Source: Phyllobacterium brassicacearum (lineage in GTDB: Bacteria; Pseudomonadota; Alphaproteobacteria; Rhizobiales; Rhizobiaceae). Taken from it: a DNA stretch of 64,000 bases. The notes beneath the pieces were generated by a model. The model had not been told where the DNA came from. It worked only from the letters and a program-made list of their open reading frames with translations, and did no database searches. Below are positions 52,317 through 61,527 of this stretch, one piece after another. Each line of letters opens with the position of its first letter. The stretch's first letter is position 1. A program made the translations under genes and the position numbers. The DNA lies in contig NZ_PGGO01000017.1 in the NCBI RefSeq assembly GCF_003010955.1, positions 55,327 through 119,326 on the forward strand, in the 5' to 3' direction.

Positions 52317-53978
52317 ATGAAAAACTACAAGATTCTCGACATTCTCCGGCGCGGCCGGACTGATCTTGAAAACCATCTGATCGACGGTCTCGTGGACGGC
52401 AGGGTCAGCCGCCGCGAATTCATCCGGCATGGCAGCCTGCTCGGTCTGTCGCTGCCTTTCCTCGGAAGTGCCGGATTTGCTGCCGGTTTCGGCGGCATGC
52501 CGAGCCTTGCCCGCGCACAGGGCACTCCTGGCGCGACCATCCGCGTGGCAAGCAGTGTTCCTACCGCCGCCATTGAACCGGTAAGCGTTGCCGATGCCGG
52601 TGGTCTACTTATGTTGCAACAGGTCGGTGAATTTCTCTGCCTCGATGGCCCAGATCTCGTCTTGAAGCCCATGCTTGCCGAAAGCTGGAAGCCGAACGAC
52701 AAGGGAGACGTCTGGACCTTTACCCTGCGCAAGGGTGTGAAATTCCACAGCGGCGCCGAAATGAAGGCCGACGATGTGGTGGCCAGCATCGACCGGCTGG
52801 CAGATCCGGCCAATTCGTCCAATGCCTTGTCTGTGTTTACCGGTTATCTGCAGAAGGGCGCAACAAAGAAGGTCGACGATTATACGGTGGAATTTCACCT
52901 CGATGCGCCAAACGGCAACTTTCCTTATATGGTGTCGTCCGACAACTACAACGCGATCATCATCCCGGCGGATTACAAGGGCGATTTTGAAAAGAACTTC
53001 AATGCGACCGGCCCGTTCAAGCTGGAAAAATACACGCCGAAAGTTGGTGCGTCATTCGTCAGAAATGATGATTACTGGGGCGAAAAAGCACTCCCGGACC
53101 GGACGGAGTTCACGTTCTTCGGTGACATTCAGCCGATGATCCTGGCGCTTCAGGGCCGGCAGGTTGATGTTATCAACCAGCTTCCGGTTCTGGCCGGCGT
53201 GGGACTGCTCAACGACCCCAATGTCGAGATCATCAGTCTCAAATCGGTCGCGCACCATCAGGTGCATATGCGCACCGACATGGATCCCTTCAAGGATCCG
53301 CGTGTGCGCCGTGCGATAGCCCTGAGCATCGACCGCAACAAACTGCAGAAGGGATTGATGCGCGGCCGCGCTTCACTTGGCAATGACAGTCCTTTTGCCC
53401 CCGCCTATCCGTCGACGGACACGAGCGTCGCGCAGCGCCAGCAGGACTTGACGCAGGCCAAACAGCTGATGGAGGCTGCGGGCGCCGGAAAGGGGTTCAA
53501 AGTCACGCTGACGACAGAACGCTATCTGGAAATTCCCGAATACGCCGTGCTGATCCAGAACGCCGTGAAGGAAATCGGCATCGATCTCGAACTCACCATT
53601 CTCGATCAGGGAGCCTATTACGGCGACGCCGTTTTCGGTAAATCGAACTGGCTCGACTCCGTGATGGGTATCACCGATTATGGCCATCGCGGCGTTCCCA
53701 ATGTCTATCTGTCAGCTCCGTTGAAGAGCGAAGGCACGTGGAATTCGGCGCACTTCAAGAACAGGGATTATGACCAGCTGGCCTCGAGCTATATTGCGGC
53801 GCTTGACCTCGAAGCCCAGAAGCAGACCGCAGGCAAGATCCAGCGGCTGCTCCTCGAAGAAACGCCAATCATCTTCGGTTATTTCTTCGACTATCTGACT
53901 GCAACCGCGAAGGGCGTTACCGGCGTACAGCCCACAGCCATGTCGCAGAACTATCTCGACCGCGCGTCGAAAGCCTGA
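52317..53978 (+). CDS. Family 5 ABC transporter binding protein (peptide/opine type)
   Basis: 553 residues. The N-terminus has a twin-arginine-like signal: a long charged lead, then SRREFIRHGSLLGLSLPFLG, cut near ARAQG at about 65. Family 5 pattern: DGPDLVLKPMLAESWKPND, WTFTLRKGVKFHSGAEMKADDVVASIDRL, NATGPFKLEKYTPK, and DPRVRRAIALSIDR. It binds peptides, opines, amino-acid derivatives or similar. The Tat signal implies export of a folded protein. It begins the transporter block of the operon. Confidence 0.9.
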   Translation: MKNYKILDILRRGRTDLENHLIDGLVDGRVSRREFIRHGSLLGLSLPFLGSAGFAAGFGGMPSLARAQGTPGATIRVASSVPTAAIEPVSVADAGGLLMLQQVGEFLCLDGPDLVLKPMLAESWKPNDKGDVWTFTLRKGVKFHSGAEMKADDVVASIDRLADPANSSNALSVFTGYLQKGATKKVDDYTVEFHLDAPNGNFPYMVSSDNYNAIIIPADYKGDFEKNFNATGPFKLEKYTPKVGASFVRNDDYWGEKALPDRTEFTFFGDIQPMILALQGRQVDVINQLPVLAGVGLLNDPNVEIISLKSVAHHQVHMRTDMDPFKDPRVRRAIALSIDRNKLQKGLMRGRASLGNDSPFAPAYPSTDTSVAQRQQDLTQAKQLMEAAGAGKGFKVTLTTERYLEIPEYAVLIQNAVKEIGIDLELTILDQGAYYGDAVFGKSNWLDSVMGITDYGHRGVPNVYLSAPLKSEGTWNSAHFKNRDYDQLASSYIAALDLEAQKQTAGKIQRLLLEETPIIFGYFFDYLTATAKGVTGVQPTAMSQNYLDRASKA

Positions 53979-54049
53979 CGGGGAGGGAACGGACATCCTG
54001 CAACAGCCCGCTCCATGTTTTGGAGCTGGCTAACAAAGGAGCATAGGCC

Positions 54050-55003
54050 ATTCTTTCCTTCCTGCTGAAGCGCATTGTTCTGTCGCTCGTAACGCTAATT
54101 TTGCTTAGCATCATGGTCTTCCTGGGGGGGCAGGTGCTGCCCGGCAATGTTGGCCGCGCAATCCTGGGGCCGCTCGCCGACCAGCGCGCAGTCGATGCGC
54201 TCAATCATTCGCTCGGCCTGGATCGCCCGCTGCTCGTACAATACTGGGATTGGATCACGAATTTCATCCAGGGCGATATGGGCATGTCCTACATCTTCCG
54301 GGCTCCGGTAGCGCCGTTTGTCATCGACGCTCTGGGGAATTCGATGAAGCTTGCACTTGTTGCTTTTGTTCTGGTTGTGCCGCTGGGAATCCTCGGCGGC
54401 ATTGTTGCCGCGCTCAACGTCAACCGTCCGATTGACCGTATCATCAGCCTGGGCGGGCTGTCGGCAACGGTACTGCCGGAGTTCGTTACCGGCATCATCT
54501 TCATCCTGATCTTCGGGGTCTGGCTCGACTGGCTCCCGATTGCTGCCGCATGGCCTGCCAATGCCGGTTTCTTCACGCAAGTCTACTATCTGATCCTGCC
54601 TGCGATGCCGTTGTTCCTGGTGCTGTTTGGTTACATCGCCCGTATGGCTCGCTCCGGCATGATCGACGCGCTGGATTCTGATTATACAAGAACAGCCGTG
54701 CTCAAAGGTCTCCCCTGGCGCACCGTGATCTGGCGGCATGTGTTGCGCAATGCGCTGCTCCCGACGATCACTGTTATTGCCACGCAAACCGGCTACCTGA
54801 TTGGCGGGCTCGTCGTGGTCGAGACGCTGTTCCGTTATCAGGGGATTGGCTCGCTGATTTTCACGGCAGCCCGCGGCAAGGATTTCCCGATCCTCGAGGC
54901 CGGAATTCTGACGATCGGCATCGTCTATTCGGTCGCGACACTGGTTGCCGACATCCTCTACTCGGTCCTCAATCCACGTATTCGACTGGGGACGGAACAA
55001 TGA
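54050..55003 (+). CDS. DppB-type ABC permease with an apparent ATT start codon
   Basis: About 317 residues, six membrane segments, DppBC signature around RSGMIDALDSDYTRTAVLKGLPWRTVIWRHVLRNALLP. The expected N-terminus (LSFLLKRIVLSLVTLILLS) is encoded directly after a TAG stop at 54044-54046 and contains no ATG, GTG or TTG before the first membrane segment is half over (TTG 54101). AGGAG lies 8 bases before an ATT codon at 54050, where homologues place ATG. CTG 54062 is another option. Either ATT is used, as in infC, or the start has been lost. The stop overlaps the next gene by four bases. Confidence 0.8.
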   Translation: MLSFLLKRIVLSLVTLILLSIMVFLGGQVLPGNVGRAILGPLADQRAVDALNHSLGLDRPLLVQYWDWITNFIQGDMGMSYIFRAPVAPFVIDALGNSMKLALVAFVLVVPLGILGGIVAALNVNRPIDRIISLGGLSATVLPEFVTGIIFILIFGVWLDWLPIAAAWPANAGFFTQVYYLILPAMPLFLVLFGYIARMARSGMIDALDSDYTRTAVLKGLPWRTVIWRHVLRNALLPTITVIATQTGYLIGGLVVVETLFRYQGIGSLIFTAARGKDFPILEAGILTIGIVYSVATLVADILYSVLNPRIRLGTEQ

Positions 55004-55884
55004 GTACGACCGAACTGCAACAATCCGAACTTCCGAGCGCTGCTGCCAGCGCCCGCAGTCCCGTGAGAGAGGTCCTGCACTCGCTCAGCCGTTCGGGCTC
55101 CTTCCTGACCGGATTCACCATTGTGTTGTTCTGGGTCGTCTGCGCCTTGTTTGGGGAATATTTCACCCCCTACGACCCGCTCGCAGACGATATCATTAAT
55201 GCACTCATGCCGCCCTCGGCGGCAAACTGGTTCGGCACTGATCAGCTCGGTCGTGACGTATTCTCGCGCGTCATCGTCGGTTCGCGCGATATCCTCACAG
55301 TTGCGCCGCTGGCGACGCTTCTTGCCACTGTGGCCGGTACGACGCTTGGCCTCTTCACCGGCTATTTTCGCGGTCTTGTCGACGATATCATCAGCCGTAT
55401 CCTGGAAGCATTCATGGCCATTCCCGTTGTTATTGTCGCGCTCCTTGCGATCGTCGCGCTTGGTACATCGAAGTCCACCGTGATTATCGTCATTGGTTTG
55501 AGCTTCTCGCCGATCATTGCGCGTACGGTGCGTGCTGCGGTGCTTTCCGAGCGCGAACTTGACTATGTTGCGGCCGCACAGCTGCGGCGGGAAAGTGCAC
55601 TCCACACGATGTTTGTGGAGATACTGCCGAACGTCATTCCACCGATCCTCGTCGAAACGACTGTCCGGCTTGGCTATGCCATCTTCGCGGTGGCGACATT
55701 GAGTTTCATGGGCTTCGGCATCCAGCCCCCTTCGCCCGATTGGGGCCTGAGCATTGCGAGTAATTACGGAATGATCGGCGGTGGCTTCTGGTGGACGGTC
55801 CTGTTCGATGCGCTCGCCATTGCATCGCTCGTCATCGGCGTCAATCTGGTGGCTGATGGTGTTCAGGGAGCTCTCAATGACTGA
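55000..55884 (+). CDS. DppC-type ABC permease
   Basis: 294 residues. A cytoplasmic tail (to about 38) precedes six membrane segments; the FGTDQLGRDVFSRVIVGSR motif is typical of DppC/OppC, and the EAA-like loop ERELDYVAAAQLRRESALHTMF contacts the ATPase. It begins in the stop of the DppB gene (ATGA) and overlaps the next gene by 8 bases. Confidence 0.92.
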   Translation: MSTTELQQSELPSAAASARSPVREVLHSLSRSGSFLTGFTIVLFWVVCALFGEYFTPYDPLADDIINALMPPSAANWFGTDQLGRDVFSRVIVGSRDILTVAPLATLLATVAGTTLGLFTGYFRGLVDDIISRILEAFMAIPVVIVALLAIVALGTSKSTVIIVIGLSFSPIIARTVRAAVLSERELDYVAAAQLRRESALHTMFVEILPNVIPPILVETTVRLGYAIFAVATLSFMGFGIQPPSPDWGLSIASNYGMIGGGFWWTVLFDALAIASLVIGVNLVADGVQGALND

Positions 55885-57913
55885 CACGTCCGCCAATGCT
55901 CTCGAACTGCACAATCTGTCGGTCGCCTACCGCGTCGGCGGGCGCAATCGCGCTGTCCTGCGCGATCTCAGTCTGACCATTCATCCCGGCGAAGCCTATG
56001 GCCTTGTCGGCGAGTCCGGTTGCGGCAAATCGACGGTGGCCCTTTCGGTTGTGCGGTACCTTCCCCGGAACGGCTTCATCACAGCGGGAGGAATTTCGCT
56101 GGCTGGGCAGAACGTCATGAAGCTCGACAACGAAGCTTTGCGACGGATGCGCGCCGAAAACGTCTCGATGGTCTATCAGGATCCCGGAAAGGCGCTGAAT
56201 CCCTCGATCCGCATCGGGCGGCAGTTGACGGAGATTTTTGAACTTCGCGGTATATCCGGGCAGAGGGCGATAGATCAGACAACCGCCATGTTGAACCGGG
56301 TGCGCATCTCTGATCCCGTACGGGTGATGCAGCGGTATCCGCACCAGCTTTCCGGCGGCATGCAGCAGCGGGTGGGGATCGCAATGGCCTTGGCCAACGA
56401 TCCCACCATGCTGATCCTGGACGAACCGACCACGGGGCTCGACGCAACGGTCGAGGCGGAAGTCCTCGATCTTATCGCGAAGCTCCGCCAGGAACTGTCG
56501 GCTTCCATCCTTTTCATCAGCCACAACCTTGCCGTTGTCTCGCGCATGTGCGACCGCGTGGGTGTGCTTTATGCCGGCATGCTGGTGGAGGAGGGGCGGA
56601 CGGAGGATGTGTTCAACAATCCACGGCATCCCTACACGGTAGCGCTGTTGCGTTGCCTGCCGCGCGGTGGCCAGCGCAAGGATCAGATCAGGCTGGACAC
56701 CATACCCGGATTTCTCCCGGCACCCGGAGCAAGGATCAGCGGTTGCGCTTTCGCCGATCGTTGTGCGCTTGCTGATAGTCGATGCCATAGCGAACTGCCA
56801 CCGCTCCATGATCTCGGCGGGCGGCTTTCCCGGTGCCACTACCACGAGAAAGCACAGTCGCTACCGCGGACAACGCCGGGCAGCATTACGACGTCCGCCG
56901 TGGCAACATCGCCAGAACCTGTCCTGCGGATTGCGGGCCTCAACAAGACCTACTCAAGCCATGGGCATGCCTTGCGTGCGGTGAACGATGTTTCGCTTGA
57001 TCTCATGCCAGGTCAAACGCTTGGGCTCGTCGGTGAATCCGGCAGCGGCAAGACGACCCTGGCCCGCTTGCTCCTCGGTCTTGTTTCCGCCGACGCAGGT
57101 GGTGAAATACGTCTCGAGGGCAAGCCACTCGCATCAAAGCTCGAGAGCCGGACTGCCGAGCAGGTGAAAGCCATGCAGATCGTCTTCCAGAATCCGGACT
57201 CCGCTCTCAACCGTTCGCATTCGATCCGGCACATCATGGGCCGTGCGCTTCGAACGCTGGCGGGCCTCAAGGGTTCTGCGCAACAGAAGCGGCTTATCGA
57301 CCTTGTTCGCTCGGTGCGCCTGACTGAGCGGCACCTGAGCGTAAAGCCGCGCCAGCTTTCCGGTGGTTTGAAACAGCGTGTCGCGATTGCCCGGGCCTTT
57401 GCCGGCGATCCGCGGATCGTCGTCTGCGACGAGCCTACATCGGCGCTCGACGTTTCCGTGCAGGCGGCAATTCTCAACCTTCTTGCGGACCTGCAGACCA
57501 AGGAGCGCGTGAGCTATATCTTCATCTCGCATGATCTTGCAGTAGTCCGATACCTGGCCGACCAGATCGCTGTGCTTTATCTCGGCCGGATCATGGAGCT
57601 CGGACCTTCCGAACGCGTGTTTTCGGGGCCGCACCATCCTTACACCGAGGCTTTGCTTTCGGCCGTCCCCAAGCTGGACGAGACCGAAAATGTCCGCGTG
57701 CGGCTAGACGGGGAGATTCCGAGCGCAATCAACCCGCCGACAGGATGCGTCTTCCATACGCGCTGCCCCCGCAAGATCGGTGCTGTCTGCGAGGAACAGG
57801 AGCCCCCGCTTATCGATGCCGAACACGGTCACAAGATCCGCTGCCATATTCCGTTCGAGGAACTGGCAAGACTGCAGAACAAGACCGATCACATAAAGGA
57901 AATCACCGCATGA
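55877..57913 (+). CDS. Fused double ABC ATPase (DppD-DppF type)
   Basis: 678 residues: two complete nucleotide-binding domains in one chain. NBD1 has GESGCGKST, LSGGMQQRV and LILDEPTTGLD and ends in the oligopeptide C-terminal cysteine motif SGCAFADRC. NBD2 has GESGSGKTT, LSGGLKQRV and VVCDEPTSALD and ends in GCVFHTRCP. The fused form resembles GsiA. AGGGAG is six bases before ATG 55877, which lies inside the DppC coding end; a longer in-frame start at 55781 is out of context. It powers the importer encoded from 52317. Confidence 0.93.
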   Translation: MTDTSANALELHNLSVAYRVGGRNRAVLRDLSLTIHPGEAYGLVGESGCGKSTVALSVVRYLPRNGFITAGGISLAGQNVMKLDNEALRRMRAENVSMVYQDPGKALNPSIRIGRQLTEIFELRGISGQRAIDQTTAMLNRVRISDPVRVMQRYPHQLSGGMQQRVGIAMALANDPTMLILDEPTTGLDATVEAEVLDLIAKLRQELSASILFISHNLAVVSRMCDRVGVLYAGMLVEEGRTEDVFNNPRHPYTVALLRCLPRGGQRKDQIRLDTIPGFLPAPGARISGCAFADRCALADSRCHSELPPLHDLGGRLSRCHYHEKAQSLPRTTPGSITTSAVATSPEPVLRIAGLNKTYSSHGHALRAVNDVSLDLMPGQTLGLVGESGSGKTTLARLLLGLVSADAGGEIRLEGKPLASKLESRTAEQVKAMQIVFQNPDSALNRSHSIRHIMGRALRTLAGLKGSAQQKRLIDLVRSVRLTERHLSVKPRQLSGGLKQRVAIARAFAGDPRIVVCDEPTSALDVSVQAAILNLLADLQTKERVSYIFISHDLAVVRYLADQIAVLYLGRIMELGPSERVFSGPHHPYTEALLSAVPKLDETENVRVRLDGEIPSAINPPTGCVFHTRCPRKIGAVCEEQEPPLIDAEHGHKIRCHIPFEELARLQNKTDHIKEITA

Positions 57914-58938
57914 CCGATCTGAGGGTGCTGACATTCGGCGAAATAGAAACACTGGCTGCAAAGGCATTGACTGCATCGGATGTCAGTACGGAAAATGCAT
58001 CGTCGGTTGCAAGGTCGATCGCCGCGGCCGAGCGAGACGGACAGGCGATCGTCGGGCTTTCGTACCTGCCGGTCTATTGCGACCATGCTGCCTGCGGCAA
58101 GGTCGATGGCCACGCGCGGCCACGGCTTGAGCAGCTTTCGCCGGTGGCCCTCCGTGTGGACGCGGGAACCGGCTTTGCGCACCCGGCGATTGCATTGGGA
58201 CTGCCGGCGCTTGTGGAAGCCGCGCGGCAGAACGGTATCGCAGCGCTCGCGGTCGGCAATTCCTATGCATGCGGGTCGCTCGGTTACTTCGTTGAGGAAC
58301 TTGCGGAGCAGGGGATAATTGCGCTGATGGTCGCCAATGCGTCGCCGTCAATCGCGCCGTTTGGTGGCAAGACACCGTTCTTCGGTACCAATCCATTGGC
58401 GTTTGGTGTTCCGCGAGAGGGGTGCGAGCCGCTGGTCATCGACCAGTCGTCAAGCGTTGTTGCCAGGGTTGCGGTCATAGATGCCTATAATCGAGGAGTG
58501 CCGCTCCCCAATGGCTGGGCGATCGACGCGAATGGCGTTCCGACCAATGACGCAGCTGCAGCGATGGAGGGCAGCCTGCTGCCGATAGGTGGCTACAAAG
58601 GCTTCGGGCTTGCCTTGATGGTCGATATTCTCGCTGCCGGGCTGGCCCGCTCGCACTGGTCCTTCGAGGCTTCCTCCTTTGGCGACTGTGAAGGCGGACC
58701 GCCACGAACCGGTCAGATGATTGTTGCACTTGATCCGAAGCTGTTCGGTGGTGGAGATTTCCCGGCACGACTGGAAGTGATGCTCGGCGCAGCGCTGGAA
58801 ACGCCATCAGTGCGTCTTCCCGGCGATCGCCGACTTGAAGCACGCAGGAAACATCGCGACGGAATTGCGGTGTCTGCGGCAGCCGTGGAAACCGTCGAGC
58901 AATATGCCCGTGAGGGATCCCCGGAACGTCGAAGATGA
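57910..58938 (+). CDS. Ldh family (MDH2/YlbC-type) NAD(P)H-dependent reductase
   Basis: 342 residues of the lactate/malate dehydrogenase-like superfamily that is not Rossmann-type. Features: AAERDGQAIVGLSYLPVYCD, VDAGTGFAHPAIALGLPALVEAAR, VGNSYACGSLGYFVEELAEQG, APFGGKTPFFGTNPLAFGVP, GYKGFGLALMVDILAAGL. The family includes delta1-pyrroline-2-carboxylate reductase, 3-dehydro-gulonate reductase and ureidoglycolate dehydrogenase. Being in one operon with a 3-hydroxyproline-dehydratase-like enzyme favours the pyrroline-2-carboxylate role. The ATG overlaps the stop of the ATPase (4 bases). Last gene of the operon. Confidence 0.82.
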   Translation: MTDLRVLTFGEIETLAAKALTASDVSTENASSVARSIAAAERDGQAIVGLSYLPVYCDHAACGKVDGHARPRLEQLSPVALRVDAGTGFAHPAIALGLPALVEAARQNGIAALAVGNSYACGSLGYFVEELAEQGIIALMVANASPSIAPFGGKTPFFGTNPLAFGVPREGCEPLVIDQSSSVVARVAVIDAYNRGVPLPNGWAIDANGVPTNDAAAAMEGSLLPIGGYKGFGLALMVDILAAGLARSHWSFEASSFGDCEGGPPRTGQMIVALDPKLFGGGDFPARLEVMLGAALETPSVRLPGDRRLEARRKHRDGIAVSAAAVETVEQYAREGSPERRR

Positions 58939-59173
58939 TTAGACTCCGCGGCCTGATCGAGCTGTCACCTTCGCAATCCGGCATCCTCATAGCGAAGACA
59001 GTGATATGTTATAAAATAATGACAAAGTGGCATAAGAGTTGTTATGGAACTTGTCTCAGGCCATTGATACAGAATGCCGGTTGGTTCTCGACATTACCCA
59101 TGTCGGAAGAATCCGCTGTCGTTTTTTCGTGTATTGATTAAATTCGGGAGTGAAATGATATCCGGCGTCTGGG

Positions 59174-61390
59174 ATGAACGCGATGAATATCAAGACCCAA
59201 ATTATCACAACAGCCGCGCAAGCCGTCGCGTTGATTGGGTTGATCGGCGTGATTGCAGTCTATTCCCAGATGACCTGGACCCGGTCTGCTGCGCTCACAG
59301 AGGCAACAAATGTAGCGCAGCAACTGGCCGGAACGATTACCTTCAAGGCCTCTGATGATCCGCATTCTTTGTTTGAACGGCCCAATGCCCTTCGTGAATT
59401 CCTAACATCTCAGCACGTGCGCTCGCATAGGGATTTTGTTGTCGTCGACCGTCAGAAAGTAGTTCTGGCTGATATTGCCGGCGAAGAACATAACATTGGT
59501 GGCCAATTCACGCACGATCTTGGTAACGAAATCGCCAGTACGATGGAGGACGGTCGTCCGCGAGATTTCACCGAAGTCAGTCCAGAGGAGCCACAAGGTG
59601 TCGAGTTTGTTGTCGTGCCAGTCGAGGAAGCGGAGGGTAAGATTATCGGGGCCGTCCTGCTTGAAACCACGCCCATCTTGCTGGAAGCGCAACAACGCAC
59701 CAACGGCCTGGTGTGGCTGATTGGTCTATGTACCGCTGCAGCGGCGCTGACTGCTGGAATATTTGCTTTCTTCCTTACACGGGGATTCAACACCGGGCTA
59801 ACCGGGCTCACGCAAGGCATCCAGTCCCTGGCGCAGGGCGATGTGGGAGCCCGGATCGGTAATATATCCGAAAACGAGTTTGGACGACTGGCGCAGGGGC
59901 TTAATGCGATGGCTGGCGAACTTGAAACATCCCGTGCGCAGTTACTCGATCAGAAATCCTATATCGAGGATATCGTCCAGACAGTAGCAGAGGGTATTGC
60001 TGTCATCGACAACGAAGGGCGCGTCGCCAGCGTTAATCCTGCGGCATCGGAAATCTTCGGACGAAGACACGACAAGATCGAAGGACAGGAGTGGCAATCG
60101 GTCATAGATATGCAAAGCGTCGCTGGAGACAAGCTCGCACCGGGAAACTCGCCTATTGAACTGGCCCTGGTTACCAGTCGTCCGTATCAACGGGAAGTAA
60201 GCGTCTTGAGACCAGATGGCTCACGACGGTTGGTCGTCGCGAGCTGCAGCCCGCTCAATCGACCCGACGGAGGTGTAGTGCTCAGCCTCAACGACGTCAG
60301 TGAATTGCGACGGGCCGAGCGAACGGTCAACCAGCGTGCAGAGGAGCTTGCAATTCTGAACCTCGAGCTGCGGCAGAACTCCGAGGCAACTGGCCGCCTG
60401 GTCAAGCTCGGGGAACTCCTGCAGGCGTGCGTTACCTTTCGTGAGGCCTTTGACGTTGTCGGATCTGCCATGCCCGACTTCTTCAAGGATCTCAGCGGTA
60501 CGGTCCACCTGACCAGTGCGTCGCGAAATCTTGTCGAAGAAATGGCGCACTGGGGCGATGTACGTTCAAGTGCTGCCCAGTTTGGACCGGAGGACTGCTG
60601 GGCCCTGAGACGGGGTCAGGAGCATATCTCAGGTCCGGGTTTGCTGTCGCCTCGCTGCAGCCATATCAACGACGGCGGAACCGGAGGATATGTCTGCGTG
60701 CCTCTGGCTGCGCAAGGTGAGACGCTTGGTATCCTGCACTTGTGCGAACCGCAGGCGGCGGCAAAGCCGCAATGGCTATCTGACTGGCACCAGATATTGC
60801 GTGGCGTAGCGGACACATTGGCGCTTGCGCTGGCGAATCTGCGCCTGCGCGAAACATTGCGGCAGCAGTCGATCCGCGATCCGAACACCGGGCTTTTCAA
60901 TCGGCGCTACATTGAGGAGACAGGCAATCGCGAATTGCGGCGCATGCAACGCGCCGAACAGCCTTTCGCGATGATTATGCTTGATGTCGATCATTTCAAG
61001 CAATTCAACGATACCTTTGGCCATGAAGCGGGGGATCTCGTTCTTAAACACGTGGCCAGTGTCTTGTTGGACCACGCCCGTGAGACTGATGTCGCATCCC
61101 GATATGGCGGCGAGGAATTTGCTCTCATTTTGCCCGGAGTTTCGTTGGCGAGTGGTGCAGAGCGCGCCGAATCGCTACGTCAAGCGATCAGGCAGATCCA
61201 TCTTGTACATCGCGGACATACGTTGGGTACAGTTACCGCATCCTTCGGTGTGGCTGCATATCCCGACAACGGCGTCCAATGGGCCGACATAGTGAATACC
61301 GCGGACCGTGCCCTTTATCAGGCCAAGAACGAGGGCAGAGACCGGGTAGTGGCCGGACAGAGCAATCCCGCTCAAGCGACTGCAGTCTGA
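59174..61390 (+). CDS. Membrane diguanylate cyclase with HAMP, PAS and GAF domains
   Basis: 738 residues. Membrane segment 1 at about 12-32, a periplasmic double-PDC/CACHE-like domain to about 175, membrane segment 2 (about 180-200), HAMP (LTQGIQSLAQGDVGARI), a PAS domain with SVNPAASEIFGRR, a coiled coil, a GAF domain (about 415-540) and GGDEF at the end: HARETDVASRYGGEEFALIL, with an RxxD inhibitory site (RETD) five residues before GGEEF. Full cyclase activity with feedback control is expected. ATG 59174 is given; ATG 59183 has the better-spaced GGGA. No partner gene is adjacent. Confidence 0.88.
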   Translation: MNAMNIKTQIITTAAQAVALIGLIGVIAVYSQMTWTRSAALTEATNVAQQLAGTITFKASDDPHSLFERPNALREFLTSQHVRSHRDFVVVDRQKVVLADIAGEEHNIGGQFTHDLGNEIASTMEDGRPRDFTEVSPEEPQGVEFVVVPVEEAEGKIIGAVLLETTPILLEAQQRTNGLVWLIGLCTAAAALTAGIFAFFLTRGFNTGLTGLTQGIQSLAQGDVGARIGNISENEFGRLAQGLNAMAGELETSRAQLLDQKSYIEDIVQTVAEGIAVIDNEGRVASVNPAASEIFGRRHDKIEGQEWQSVIDMQSVAGDKLAPGNSPIELALVTSRPYQREVSVLRPDGSRRLVVASCSPLNRPDGGVVLSLNDVSELRRAERTVNQRAEELAILNLELRQNSEATGRLVKLGELLQACVTFREAFDVVGSAMPDFFKDLSGTVHLTSASRNLVEEMAHWGDVRSSAAQFGPEDCWALRRGQEHISGPGLLSPRCSHINDGGTGGYVCVPLAAQGETLGILHLCEPQAAAKPQWLSDWHQILRGVADTLALALANLRLRETLRQQSIRDPNTGLFNRRYIEETGNRELRRMQRAEQPFAMIMLDVDHFKQFNDTFGHEAGDLVLKHVASVLLDHARETDVASRYGGEEFALILPGVSLASGAERAESLRQAIRQIHLVHRGHTLGTVTASFGVAAYPDNGVQWADIVNTADRALYQAKNEGRDRVVAGQSNPAQATAV

Positions 61391-61527
61391 ATATGGCTGC
61401 ACGATTTTTGAACATGGTGGGGGAAGCCAGAGATGTTTGGCATCGACACCAACCGTTCGGGTGATATGATACGGTGTGACCGGCCGTTCGGCCTCTTTCT
61501 GCAGACATATGAATTGGCGGGGCAATC

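Noticed and set aside
54095..55000. Minus-strand open frame of about 300 codons opposite the DppB-type permease
   Set aside because: Highly charged, low-complexity composition typical of an antisense shadow of a membrane protein.
55874..56845. Minus-strand open frame opposite the first ABC ATPase domain
   Set aside because: Antisense to Walker and signature motifs; no start signal.
59155..59355. Frame of 66 codons starting at ATG 59155 after a good GGGAG site
   Set aside because: It runs out of phase through the start of the diguanylate cyclase and its product resembles nothing. A role as a leader peptide cannot be excluded but is unsupported.
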